NCBI RefSeq assembly: GCF_003248455.1
Contig: NZ_QFNM01000003.1
Coordinates: forward strand, 62,001 to 126,000
DNA from: Brevundimonas sp.
Lineage (GTDB): Bacteria; Pseudomonadota; Alphaproteobacteria; Caulobacterales; Caulobacteraceae
Direction of reading: 5' to 3'
Length of the DNA: 64,000 nucleotides
Shown here piece after piece: positions 50,190-58,507 of this stretch. The position numbers and the translations under genes are program-made. Each line of letters begins with the position of its first letter. Position 1 is the first letter of the stretch. The notes beneath the pieces are model-generated. The model saw only the letters and a list, made by a program, of their open reading frames with translations. It ran no database searches and had not been told where the DNA came from.

Positions 50190-51559
50190 GCCTCGACCTC
50201 AGCCGCCGCCGGATGTTGAGCCTCGGCGCCCTGGCCGCTGGCGGCGCGGCGACGCCCGCCCTGTCCGCCCCGGCCCTTGCCCTGCCGCGCGCCCAGAAGC
50301 TTTCGCTGGAGATTGCATCGGTGCAGGTGGAGTTGGCGCCCGGCGTCGTCATCCATACGACCGGCTACAACGGAACGGCGCCCGGCCCGGTCCTTCGGGT
50401 GCGCGAAGGCGCGCCGGTCGAGATCGCTGTTCGGAATTCCACCACCGAAGAGGAACTGGTCCACTGGCACGGCCTGCATAACCCGCCGGTGTCTGACGGC
50501 GCCCTTGAACAGGGTAGTCCGGCGATCCCGCCTGGGGGCGACCTGATATACCGGTTCACGCCGCGGCCGGCGGGCACCCATTGGTACCACACCCATGTTA
50601 TGGCGATGACCGACCTGACGCGGGGGGGCTATAACGGTCAGTATGGCTTCCTGCTGGTGGAGCCGCGTCGGTCCTCGGGTCGCTATGACCGCGAAGTCCT
50701 GCTTGCCGCCCACCACTGGAACCCGACCTTATCGGCGCCGGACCATCATCATGGTCATTGCGCGACGCTGAGCTACGAACACGCGTCGTTCAACGACCGC
50801 AAGCTGGGCGCAGGCGAACCGATCCGGGTCAAGCGCGGCGAGCGGGTCCTGTTCCGCATCCTGAACGCCAGCGCCAGCGAGGACGTCATGCTGGCCCTGC
50901 CGGGCCACAGTTTTACCGTCATCGCCCTGGATGGCGCGCCGGTCCCAAACCCCCGGGCAGTGGAAGTCCTCGCCCTGTCGGTGGCGGAGAGGATCGACGC
51001 CGTGGTCGAGATGAATGCGCCCGGTGTCTGGGTGCTGGGCTCGGTGAAGGACCAGGAGCGCGCCAAGGGACTGGGCGTCGTCGTCGAGTATGAGCACGAG
51101 CGCGGCCCCGCCGTCTGGCGGGCGCCTGTCCGGCTGGACTGGTCCTACCCGACCTTCGCTAATCCCGGTGCGGAAGGGCCGGATCCCGATGGGGTCTTCA
51201 CCATGCGATTCGAGAGAGACCTGGGTCACGACGGGTTCGAGCGCTGGCGCATCAACGGCGAACTGGCGAACCATCATCACCTGCCCCGGCTTCAGGTCCG
51301 CCAAGGCGGGCGCTATCGATTCCGGTGGATCAATTTGTCTGGCTGCGCCCATCCGGTTCATCTGCACCGCCATCGCTTCCATCTGACCCGCGTCGATCAG
51401 ACACCGATCAGCGGCCTGATGAAGGACACGGTCAATCTTCCGCCCTACGGCGTGGTCGAGGCCGAGTTCATCGCCGACAATCCGGGTCTGACCCTCCTGC
51501 ACTGCCATCATCAGCTGCACATGGACTACGGTTTCATGCTGCTGCTGGAATACGTCTAA
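50186..51559 (+). CDS. Tat-exported multicopper oxidase
   Basis: A 457-residue multicopper oxidase. A twin-arginine signal (SRRRMLSLGALAAGGAA) precedes three cupredoxin domains. The copper motifs are intact: HWHG at ~93-96, HWYHTH at ~132-137, HPVHLHRH near 396, and HCHHQLHMDYGFM near the C-terminus with the type 1 Cys-His ligands. It oxidises a substrate with reduction of O2 to water in the periplasm. It is encoded directly after the flavoprotein (4-base overlap), so the two may act on the same compound or share electrons. No Met-rich copper-resistance segment is seen. Confidence 0.9.
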   Translation: MSLDLSRRRMLSLGALAAGGAATPALSAPALALPRAQKLSLEIASVQVELAPGVVIHTTGYNGTAPGPVLRVREGAPVEIAVRNSTTEEELVHWHGLHNPPVSDGALEQGSPAIPPGGDLIYRFTPRPAGTHWYHTHVMAMTDLTRGGYNGQYGFLLVEPRRSSGRYDREVLLAAHHWNPTLSAPDHHHGHCATLSYEHASFNDRKLGAGEPIRVKRGERVLFRILNASASEDVMLALPGHSFTVIALDGAPVPNPRAVEVLALSVAERIDAVVEMNAPGVWVLGSVKDQERAKGLGVVVEYEHERGPAVWRAPVRLDWSYPTFANPGAEGPDPDGVFTMRFERDLGHDGFERWRINGELANHHHLPRLQVRQGGRYRFRWINLSGCAHPVHLHRHRFHLTRVDQTPISGLMKDTVNLPPYGVVEAEFIADNPGLTLLHCHHQLHMDYGFMLLLEYV

Positions 51560-51575
51560 ACCGGAGCTGAACACC

Positions 51576-52070
51576 ATGCGCGTTCCCGCCGCCCTGTCCG
51601 CCCTCGTGCTTGCCGCCGCCGCTTCATCCGCCATCGCTCAGGACGCCGCAGCGTCTGACGAGAATGTGGTTCGCAATGGCCGTCCCGGCGCCCTGCTCCT
51701 TGAGAGCGTCGAAGTCGGCCCAGCAGCCCGGTATCTCTACATCGGCGGTCATGCCGCCGCCCTGTTGGACCCTGCCGACCCGGACAAGGGCTATGGCGAT
51801 ACGAAGACGCAGACCCTGAGCACGCTTGGCAAGATCAAGACGGTCCTCGAACGTCGGGGCTACGCGATGTCAGACCTGATCAAGCTGACCATTTTCGTGG
51901 TCGCAGACCCGGCGACAGGGCGGGCGGATTATGCGGGCGTCAACGCGGCCTACCGCGAGTTCTTTCTGAATGAGGCGAATGCGAACACCGTCGTTCGCAC
52001 CGCCTTGGAGATCAAGGCGATCCAGGCGCCCGGACTACTCGTCGAGATCGAGGGTGTCGCGGCGCGCTGA
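51576..52070 (+). CDS. RidA-family protein with signal peptide
   Basis: A 164-residue YjgF/YER057c/UK114 protein. A Sec signal (MRVPAALSALVLAAAASSAIAQ) is followed by the RidA domain: RYLYIGGHAAALLDP, TLSTLGKIKTVLERRGYAMSDLIKLTIFV, and VRTALEIKAIQAPGLLVEIEGVA with the catalytic-site Arg. RidA proteins hydrolyse reactive imines/enamines to ketones and ammonia. Canonical RidA is cytosolic, so export is unusual. It ends the sigma-FecR-FAD-oxidase operon 16 bases after the multicopper oxidase, which suggests it hydrolyses imines formed by the oxidases. Confidence 0.88.
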   Translation: MRVPAALSALVLAAAASSAIAQDAAASDENVVRNGRPGALLLESVEVGPAARYLYIGGHAAALLDPADPDKGYGDTKTQTLSTLGKIKTVLERRGYAMSDLIKLTIFVVADPATGRADYAGVNAAYREFFLNEANANTVVRTALEIKAIQAPGLLVEIEGVAAR

Positions 52071-52122
52071 AGGAAACTTTCTCGGACCGCCCGTTCGCGT
52101 GCCTCTCGGCGACAAGTCGTCG

Positions 52123-53106
52123 TCAGGCTGACAGCGCCCCGCCGCTCTTGAGACTGGCTTCCCATTCGCGCTGCGCTGCGGCGATTTCCTCGATCAGCCA
52201 CTGTGTCGCCGCATCGTCTGTGGACCGCTGGTGCCAGGCCATGAAGTATCCGAATGCGGGCAGGGCGACCGGCGGCTCGAAGGTGTGCAGGCCGTAAAGC
52301 GCCGCGAAATGCAGCGCGGCCCGAGCGGGCAGCACCGCCAGCGCGTCGGATTCCGCCACCAGATCGGGCACGCTGGAAAAGCTCGGCGCAGATATCGCCA
52401 CCCGTCGGCGGCGAAGATGATCCGGCGCGTATTCCAGCGGGTCGGCGAAGCCTTCGCCCACCAGCGGCGTCACATGCGGCCATTCGAAGAAGGCGTCGAT
52501 CCCGATCTCGCCGCCCACCACAGGATGTCCCTCTCGGACAAGTCCCAGCCGGCGCTCGGTGAAGAGCCGGCGGGAAAGGACGCCCGCGCCCTGCGGAGGG
52601 TATCCAATGATCACAAGGTCGAGGCGACCGTCCGCCAGATGCTTGAGGCTGGCGCTCGACAGAGCGGAGATCTGGAGGCACGCGGCGGGCGCCGTCTCCG
52701 TGATCCTGCGGACCGCCGGCTTGACGACGCTGAGGATTCCGAAATCGGTCGAGGCGACACGGAAGGTCCGATCCAATCGACCGGGGGTGAAAGCATCCGG
52801 CCGCAGCAGGTCCTCGCCCTGGGTGAGCCAGCGCCGCAGGGGCCCCGCCAGCGCTTCGGCGCGAGGCGTCGGCACCATGCCGCCGCGCGAACGCACGAGG
52901 AGAGGATCGCCCAACTGGTCCCGCAACCGCGCAAGGGTCCGACTCATCGCCGGCTGGCTGACGCCCAGCCTGTCCGCAGCCTGTGAAACGCTCCGGGTCT
53001 CGAGCAAGGCCTCCAGACTGGTCAGCAGGCGCAGTTCCGGGCGGCGGGCGATCAAATCGGACTCCTTTATGCCTTCGACGCATGGCGGCCATGCCGAGCG
53101 AGTCAT
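52123..53106 (-). CDS. LysR-family transcriptional regulator
   Basis: A 327-residue frame. The winged HTH (LLTSLEALLETRSVSQAADRLGVSQPAMSRTLARLRDQLGDPLLVRSRGGMVPTPRA) is followed by a LysR substrate domain (LDRTFRVASTDFGILSVVKPAVRRI, LDLVIIGYPPQ, FFEWPHVTPLV). The ATG at 53106 lacks a good ribosome site. A TTG at 53055, with AAGGAG six bases upstream, is a strong alternative. It is convergent with the RidA operon and divergent from the siderophore receptor, so it may control either one. Confidence 0.88.
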   Translation of the reverse strand: MTRSAWPPCVEGIKESDLIARRPELRLLTSLEALLETRSVSQAADRLGVSQPAMSRTLARLRDQLGDPLLVRSRGGMVPTPRAEALAGPLRRWLTQGEDLLRPDAFTPGRLDRTFRVASTDFGILSVVKPAVRRITETAPAACLQISALSSASLKHLADGRLDLVIIGYPPQGAGVLSRRLFTERRLGLVREGHPVVGGEIGIDAFFEWPHVTPLVGEGFADPLEYAPDHLRRRRVAISAPSFSSVPDLVAESDALAVLPARAALHFAALYGLHTFEPPVALPAFGYFMAWHQRSTDDAATQWLIEEIAAAQREWEASLKSGGALSA

Positions 53107-53115
53107 GGTCTTTAA

Positions 53116-53130
53116 TGAGAATGACTATTA
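53116..53130 (+). promoter_or_regulatory. Fur-box-like site
   Basis: TGAGAATGACTATTA matches the 7-1-7 Fur consensus TGATAAT-N-ATTATCA at 11 of 14 positions. It lies in the AT-rich gap between the LysR gene and the siderophore receptor, about 100 bases before the receptor start, where iron-dependent repression would be expected. Confidence 0.5.
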
Positions 53131-53229
53131 GGAGCGAACCGCTTCGTCGGGAAAGGCGAAGCTGAAGTCGCGTCGCGCGGCGGATCGACGCATCCGATCG
53201 CCGACGCCTGTCTTGCACTGGGGTTTGAT

Positions 53230-55236
53230 ATGTCTCGCCGTCCGCCGTCGCCGCGCCTCCTGGGCGCGGCGGTCCTTCTCGCCACCACCGCCCTGCATGC
53301 CCCCGCCGCCATGGCGCAGACGGCGGCCCCGCAGCCGGCGACAGAGCTCGGCGAAGTGGTCGTCACCGCCGCCGGGCGCGAGCAGCAGGTCAAGGACGCT
53401 CCGGCCTCCATCAGCGTCATCACGCGCGAGGATCTCGAACGGTCGCCCTATCGTCAGTTGACCGACGCCCTGCTCGATGTGCCGGGCGTCACGGTCACGC
53501 CAGGCGAGGGCAACAGCCGCGACATCTCGATCCGGGGACTGGGCAGCGCCTACACCCTGATCCTGGTGGACGGAAAGCGGCTCAACTCGCGGGAATCGCG
53601 GACCAACGGCGGCAACATCGCCGAGAGCGGCCTTCTGCCCCCGATGGAGATGATCGAGCGCATCGAAGTCGTCCGCGGGCCGATGTCTTCGCTCTATGGA
53701 TCCGACGCCATGGGGGGCGTCATCAACGTGATCACCCGCCGCATCGGCGACGAATGGAACGGCAGCGTCCGCGTCAACGGCACGGCCCAGACCAATGGAG
53801 ACTACGGCGACTATTACGACGCCAGCGTTTACGCCAGCGGCCCGCTGATCGCCGACACCCTGGGCCTGCAGCTGTCGGCCTCGATGAACCGGCGCGCCGA
53901 GGACGATATCCTGACGGCTTCGCCCGAACGTAAGGACGACAGCGCATCGGCCAAGCTGGGCTGGGCGCTGAACCCGCAGCACGACCTGCTGTTCGAAGCC
54001 GCCTACTACGATCAGGAGTCCGTCCAGACCGCAGGCCGCACCACGGAAGCGACCGCCGCGGCGCCCGAAGGGACGAAGTCGGTTCAGAGCCAGGAGCGGT
54101 TCGTCTATTCGGTCAGCCACACCGGCGACTGGGGCCGGGCGACCTCGCAGTCCTTCATTCAGTTCGAGGACGCGACGCGGAAGGAAACCGACGTCAACAT
54201 CAAGAACACCGTCGCCCAGACGGCCTGGGTCGTGCCGATCGGCGCCCATGTTTTGAACATCGGCGCCTATTACAACTTCGCCGACCTGTATGCGCCGAGC
54301 GGCAACGGGCTGACCGTGGACGGCAAGGTGCGCGACGCCGCGGACCGGACGCAGTGGGCGCTCTTCGCCGAGGACGAATGGAGCCTGACCCCGACCTTCG
54401 CCTTGACCGCCGGCATCCGCCTGGACGATCACGACCTGTACGGCTCGCAGGTTTCGCCGCGCCTGTACGGCGTCTGGAAGCCGACGCCGACGCTCATCGT
54501 CAAGGGCGGCGTCTCGACGGGCTTCCGGGCGCCGGACATCCGCCAGACTCTCGCCGACTGGGGCCAGAACAGCCGGGGCGGCACCATCTACGGCAACCCC
54601 GATCTTCAGGCGGAAACCTCGCTGACCTATGAAGGCAGCATCGTCTATGAGGCGACCTCCAACGTCGAGATCGGCCTGACAGTCTATCAGACGGACTTCG
54701 AAGACAAGATTCTGCGCGTCACCTGTCTGGCGGCGCAGGCGTGGTGCGTGGACGAGCCGCTCAGCTCGATCGGCCGGCCGCCCACGACCTACGTCAACAT
54801 CGACGAAGTGCGCATCAAAGGCCTGGAGGCCACACTGGACGCGCGACTGACCGACAGCATCACCCTGAAGGCCACCGGCACCCTGACGGAGTCCGAACAG
54901 CTGACGGGCGCAAACGCCGGCGCCGCCCTGAACGAGACGCCCGAGTCCCAGGCCAGCGTCGCCCTGACCTTCCGCCCGCGCCATTCCAGGGTCAGCGGCT
55001 TCGTGCGCGCGGTCTATTATGGCGAGGAACATCAGGCGGCCATCGCCATCAGCGCCTCGAACATCGTCGCACCCGGCTACACGACCATCGACGTGGGCGG
55101 AGCCTATGAGGTCAACGACAAGGTGACGCTGCGCGCCGGCATCCAGAACCTGTTCGATCATGAGATGACCTACGAGGAGTACGGCTATGTGAACGACCGC
55201 GCCCGTGTCTGGGCCGGACTCACAGCCCGCTTCTGA
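53230..55236 (+). CDS. TonB-dependent siderophore receptor (FepA/CirA-like)
   Basis: A 668-residue receptor. Signal peptide (RLLGAAVLLATTALHAPAAMAQ), TonB box region (LGEVVVTAAGREQQVKDAPASISVITREDLERSPYRQLTDALLDVPGV), and a plug with SIRGLGSAYTLILVDGKRLNSRESRTNGG and IERIEVVRGPMSSLYGSDAMGGVINVITR. The barrel ends RVWAGLTARF. The plug pattern is that of FepA/CirA catecholate receptors. It is followed 47 bases later by a siderophore-binding protein and preceded by a Fur-like site, so iron uptake is the likely role. Confidence 0.9.
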   Translation: MSRRPPSPRLLGAAVLLATTALHAPAAMAQTAAPQPATELGEVVVTAAGREQQVKDAPASISVITREDLERSPYRQLTDALLDVPGVTVTPGEGNSRDISIRGLGSAYTLILVDGKRLNSRESRTNGGNIAESGLLPPMEMIERIEVVRGPMSSLYGSDAMGGVINVITRRIGDEWNGSVRVNGTAQTNGDYGDYYDASVYASGPLIADTLGLQLSASMNRRAEDDILTASPERKDDSASAKLGWALNPQHDLLFEAAYYDQESVQTAGRTTEATAAAPEGTKSVQSQERFVYSVSHTGDWGRATSQSFIQFEDATRKETDVNIKNTVAQTAWVVPIGAHVLNIGAYYNFADLYAPSGNGLTVDGKVRDAADRTQWALFAEDEWSLTPTFALTAGIRLDDHDLYGSQVSPRLYGVWKPTPTLIVKGGVSTGFRAPDIRQTLADWGQNSRGGTIYGNPDLQAETSLTYEGSIVYEATSNVEIGLTVYQTDFEDKILRVTCLAAQAWCVDEPLSSIGRPPTTYVNIDEVRIKGLEATLDARLTDSITLKATGTLTESEQLTGANAGAALNETPESQASVALTFRPRHSRVSGFVRAVYYGEEHQAAIAISASNIVAPGYTTIDVGGAYEVNDKVTLRAGIQNLFDHEMTYEEYGYVNDRARVWAGLTARF

Positions 55237-55283
55237 TCCGGTCGCACGATCCGGCCGCTGCTTTGCGTCTTTCGAGGAATCCC

Positions 55284-56282
55284 ATGTCAAACGCCTTTTC
55301 CCGACGTCTGATCCTGACCGGCGCCGCAGGAGGTTTCACCCTTCTGACCGCTGGGACGGCCGCGAGCGGCGTCCCGCCGCAAAGGGTCGTTCACGCGGCG
55401 GGAGAAACCGTTCTGACATCCGTTCCCAAAAGGGTGGTGGTGTTCGACCTGGGCGCGCTCGATGTCCTCGACGCATTGGGGGTTCAGCCGGCGGGCGTGG
55501 CGGGAGGGCGCTTCCCGGGGCGCCTCGCCGGCTACGGAGCGGAAACCTACGCCAAGGTCGGGACCCTGTTCGAGCCGGATTACGCCGCCGTGAGGGCCGC
55601 GCGACCGGACCTGATCATCGTCGGCGGCCGCTCCGCGTCCAAGTACGCCGAACTGAACGCCATCGCGCCGACGCTCGACCTGTCCACCAGCACGACCGGC
55701 TTCATCGGCAGCGTCGTCCGCAACATCCTGCTGCTGGGCCACATCTTCGATCGGCGAACCGAGGCTTCCGCCAGCGCGGAACGCCTGCTTTCGGCTATCG
55801 GAGCCCTGCACGCCAGGACCAAGGGGCAAGATGCGCTGGTCCTCTTCGCGGCCGGCTCCGGCGTCCAACCCCAGGCGCCCTACACACGGTTCGGCGTCAT
55901 CTACGAAGTGCTCGGCATGCAGCCTGTCGCGACGCCGTTCGACCTTCCTCCCTCGCCTCCAAGGTCCGAAGCGGGCAGCCTCTCCGACGCGGATCGGGCT
56001 CGCCTTAGCGGGGATCAGGCGGCTGCGCTGGCGGTCGTCATGGACCGCGACCCGGATTGGCTGTTCGTGCTCGACCGGGCTTCCGCGACCGGGGGCGAGC
56101 CCGCCGCCCCGGCCCTTCTCGCCGCGAGCCAGGCCATCAGCCGCAGCCGCGCCTGGCGCGAGGACCGCGTCGTCCAACTGGATGCGCCGGGCTGGTATCT
56201 GGTGGGAGGCGGTCCTTCGACCCTGGAAGCCAGCATAGCCCAGATCGCCAGCGCGATCGGCGCCCGGTCCAGGACCGCCTGA
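55284..56282 (+). CDS. siderophore ABC transporter substrate-binding protein
   Basis: A 332-residue periplasmic-binding protein of the FecB/YclQ type. A twin-arginine-like signal (FSRRLILTGAAGGFTLLTAG) is followed by ETVLTSVPKRVVVFDLGALDVLDALGVQPAGV, GTLFEPDYAAVRAARPDLIIVGGRSASKYAEL, and VVMDRDPDWLFVLDRAS. The ATG at 55284 has GAGGA upstream. No permease or ATPase genes follow; instead an IS6 remnant and an OYE fragment do, so the transporter genes may have been lost or lie elsewhere. Confidence 0.87.
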   Translation: MSNAFSRRLILTGAAGGFTLLTAGTAASGVPPQRVVHAAGETVLTSVPKRVVVFDLGALDVLDALGVQPAGVAGGRFPGRLAGYGAETYAKVGTLFEPDYAAVRAARPDLIIVGGRSASKYAELNAIAPTLDLSTSTTGFIGSVVRNILLLGHIFDRRTEASASAERLLSAIGALHARTKGQDALVLFAAGSGVQPQAPYTRFGVIYEVLGMQPVATPFDLPPSPPRSEAGSLSDADRARLSGDQAAALAVVMDRDPDWLFVLDRASATGGEPAAPALLAASQAISRSRAWREDRVVQLDAPGWYLVGGGPSTLEASIAQIASAIGARSRTA

Positions 56283-56399
56283 TCCTTCGTCTCCGCCTTC
56301 CACCGGGCGCTGGGTGACGACGAACGGTTCATAGCTGCGGGGCCGACAGATTGCGCTATGACGAAGCGACGATCGATCGGCTTCGTCCTCGCCCGCGTG

Positions 56400-56556
56400 G
56401 ACCAGCGAGCCAGGACGTCAGCATCCCGACACGGGCCGGCCGAACGTCGAAGATCCTGCACGGCGCGCCGTGGCGATGAATCTCTGCTGCTTCCGCTCGC
56501 CGGCGCCGGGCGGCGAGATGACAGTCCGGCCGGTTGTTCTTCCGCATCTCGCACGC
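56400..56556 (-). mobile_element. IS6-family element remnant (3' transposase part)
   Basis: GATGAATCTCTGCTGCTTCCGC and CCGGCCGGTTGTTCTTCCGCATCTC align by eye with the intact transposase 3' coding region at about 19650-19730, through the same GC-rich block. It is heavily diverged. It lies between the siderophore-binding protein gene and a truncated oxidoreductase. Confidence 0.5.
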
Positions 56557-56824
56557 CGATGACGTCGGACGGGCGATGGAGGACATGCTGTTCTGGAAGC
56601 AGGGGGAGGAGGATCATTGGCTCCATGGCTACGCCCGCGACGCCGTTCGGACCGGCGAGGCCCAGGCGGTGTCGTTCGGCCGGCCCTTCATCGGCAACCC
56701 GGACCTGGTGGACCGCATCCGTCTTGGGGCGCCGCTGGCGGATTACGACCCGTCGAAACTCTATACGCCCGGACCTGAGGGCTACATCGACTATCCCGTC
56801 GCGTCCGCGCCCGATGCGCTTTAA
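56557..56824 (+). pseudogene. old yellow enzyme (NADH:flavin oxidoreductase), C-terminal fragment
   Basis: About 85 codons remain. GYARDAVRTGEAQAVSFGRPFIGNPDLVDRIRLGAPLADYDPSKLYTPGPEGYIDYP matches the C-terminal end of NemA/OYE-family alkene reductases, including the FGRPFIANPDL FMN-phosphate site and the GYTDYP tail. The preceding segment (MEDMLFWKQGEEDHWLHG) is not typical of the family, so the junction is probably near 56640. The catalytic Tyr and most of the barrel are absent. It borders an IS6 remnant that probably caused the truncation. Confidence 0.7.
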
Positions 56825-56885
56825 CGGGGCCTTTCAGCTTGGGCTTGCACCCGAGGTGATCGAAGCGGCTACAGCGAAGGCGTCG

Positions 56886-58256
56886 TCACGCTCGGCTGGC
56901 TTGGCCCGCTTCGAAAAGCGCGGCGGCGGCAATGGTCTTGATCGAGGGGGCTGCGACCTCTTCGAAATCGAGGTCGGCCGTCTGGAAGTATTCCCGCTGG
57001 TTGGCGGCGCACCAGTCGGTCGTGGCGATTCGGACCTGATCGCCGTTCGCGGCGCCCGAGGCATAGAGGAAGTCGCCGTTGCGGTCGGCCAGGGGCATGG
57101 GGCGGTCCTGGTTGGCGCAGGCCGAGAAGGCGTCGAACCGGGAGCGCGACACCGTGGCGGCCATCAGCTTTCCGTCGAAACGGACGATGGAATCGAAAGT
57201 ATAGCGGCTGACCGGCCCTGCGGGCGCGCCGGTTCCCAGGGTGGTGTGGCCGATGAAGCCGGCGTCGGCGCCGGCCGCCCGGGCCAGGCCGGCGGCGACG
57301 CGCCGGCCCGTGTCGCCCAGAGACAGGGCGTGCGGGCTGTCGCCTAGAACGGTCCGCTCCTCCTCGGTCAGGTTCGCCGTCAGGGTCGCCGCGACGAGGC
57401 GTTCCAGCTCGGCGGAGGGCTGGGCGTCCAGCGCGACCGGGCGGGACTCGGCCGTGACCGACCCGTCGGAATGGAAGGTCGCCGCCGTATAGGCGGTGGT
57501 CCAGGAACCGGCGTGGACATAGACGCTGCGTCCCCGCCGATGCTGGAACAGCAGGTGATTGTGCCCGCCCACCATCAGGGCGCCGTCCGGCAGCAGAGGC
57601 AGGATGTCCCGGTCGGCGGCGACGCCGGCATGGCTCATGACCATGACGAGGTCCGCGCCGGCGAGGCTCTGGCCCAGGTTGGCCTTGGCCCAGTCGGACG
57701 CGGACGGAATGGAGAGCCGGTCGCGCGACGCCTTGGGATAGGTGTTCACGGCATTGGTCGCCACGCCGACCACGCGCAGCGAACGCGCCCCAAGCGCCAG
57801 GGTCGCCACAGGCGCGGCATAGCCCAGGCCGCTGCGCGCGTCGGCGATGGTCGTGACCACATGCAGACCCAGACCCTTCATCCGGGCCACGACATCGGCC
57901 AGGTTCGGCGTCAGGTCGTTGTCGTGGTTGCCCAGATTGACCACCGTCGGGGCGACGCGCGGCAGCTGCGCCAGGAAGGTCCAGTCGATCACGCCGCCCG
58001 AGCGGACGGACACGACATTGCCGTGCTCGAAGATGTCGCCGTTTATGGCGATCACATGGGGGACGGGATGGGTCCGCGTCTCCGCTTCGAAGGCGGCCAG
58101 GAGGCGGGCTGTGCGATCGTAGGCCGAGTGCAGGTCCGAAACGGCCAGGACCCGCGCGACCGTCGACGCGCGCGCCATGCCCACAAGCCCAGGCGTCAGG
58201 GCCGCGGCGCCGCCTAGTCGAAGCAGGTGGCGACGCGTGGGGGCGATGAGGGACAT
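56886..58256 (-). CDS. Tat-exported metallophosphoesterase / 5'-nucleotidase-like
   Basis: A 456-residue protein. Twin-arginine signal (TRRHLLRLGGAAALTPGLVG), then a calcineurin-like domain: RVLAVSDLHSAYDR (metal Asp/His), HVIAINGDIFEHGN (bridging Asp), PTVVNLGNHDNDL (GNHD), LVMVMSHAGVAAD and LMVGGHNHLLF. A C-terminal 5'-nucleotidase-type domain follows (residues ~290-456; ADAGFIGHTTLGTGAPAGPVSRYTFDSIVRFDG). The start at 58256 was chosen over upstream in-frame codons because it begins the signal. It is divergent from a TonB receptor 252 bases away. Likely periplasmic nucleotide or phosphoester hydrolysis. Confidence 0.87.
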   Translation of the reverse strand: MSLIAPTRRHLLRLGGAAALTPGLVGMARASTVARVLAVSDLHSAYDRTARLLAAFEAETRTHPVPHVIAINGDIFEHGNVVSVRSGGVIDWTFLAQLPRVAPTVVNLGNHDNDLTPNLADVVARMKGLGLHVVTTIADARSGLGYAAPVATLALGARSLRVVGVATNAVNTYPKASRDRLSIPSASDWAKANLGQSLAGADLVMVMSHAGVAADRDILPLLPDGALMVGGHNHLLFQHRRGRSVYVHAGSWTTAYTAATFHSDGSVTAESRPVALDAQPSAELERLVAATLTANLTEEERTVLGDSPHALSLGDTGRRVAAGLARAAGADAGFIGHTTLGTGAPAGPVSRYTFDSIVRFDGKLMAATVSRSRFDAFSACANQDRPMPLADRNGDFLYASGAANGDQVRIATTDWCAANQREYFQTADLDFEEVAAPSIKTIAAAALFEAGQASRA

Positions 58257-58507
58257 GGGCGATCCGGGCGATGTCGGGGAGGGCGGAGGAGACTCGCGCA
58301 GTTGTCCAGCTTGGCGCCTCGACCCGGCCGAGACAATGGCGCAAGGCGCGATCCGGCCGGTCGGATGCACGATTGCCGCAGCAGTGTGGCCGCGTCTTCA
58401 AAGGTTCAAGAAACAGGGAGCGGCGCCATCTGGCGGGTTCGGACACGACGTTCTACGGCGTCGCGCGACAGCTCCCCCTCTTCATGTCGCCCCAAGGATC
58501 ATCGCAC

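Noticed and set aside
53128..55290. A 720-codon minus-strand frame opposite the siderophore receptor
   Set aside because: The receptor's signal, TonB box, plug and barrel end are all in the plus-strand frame; the antisense product is repetitive Gly/Arg/Asp sequence.
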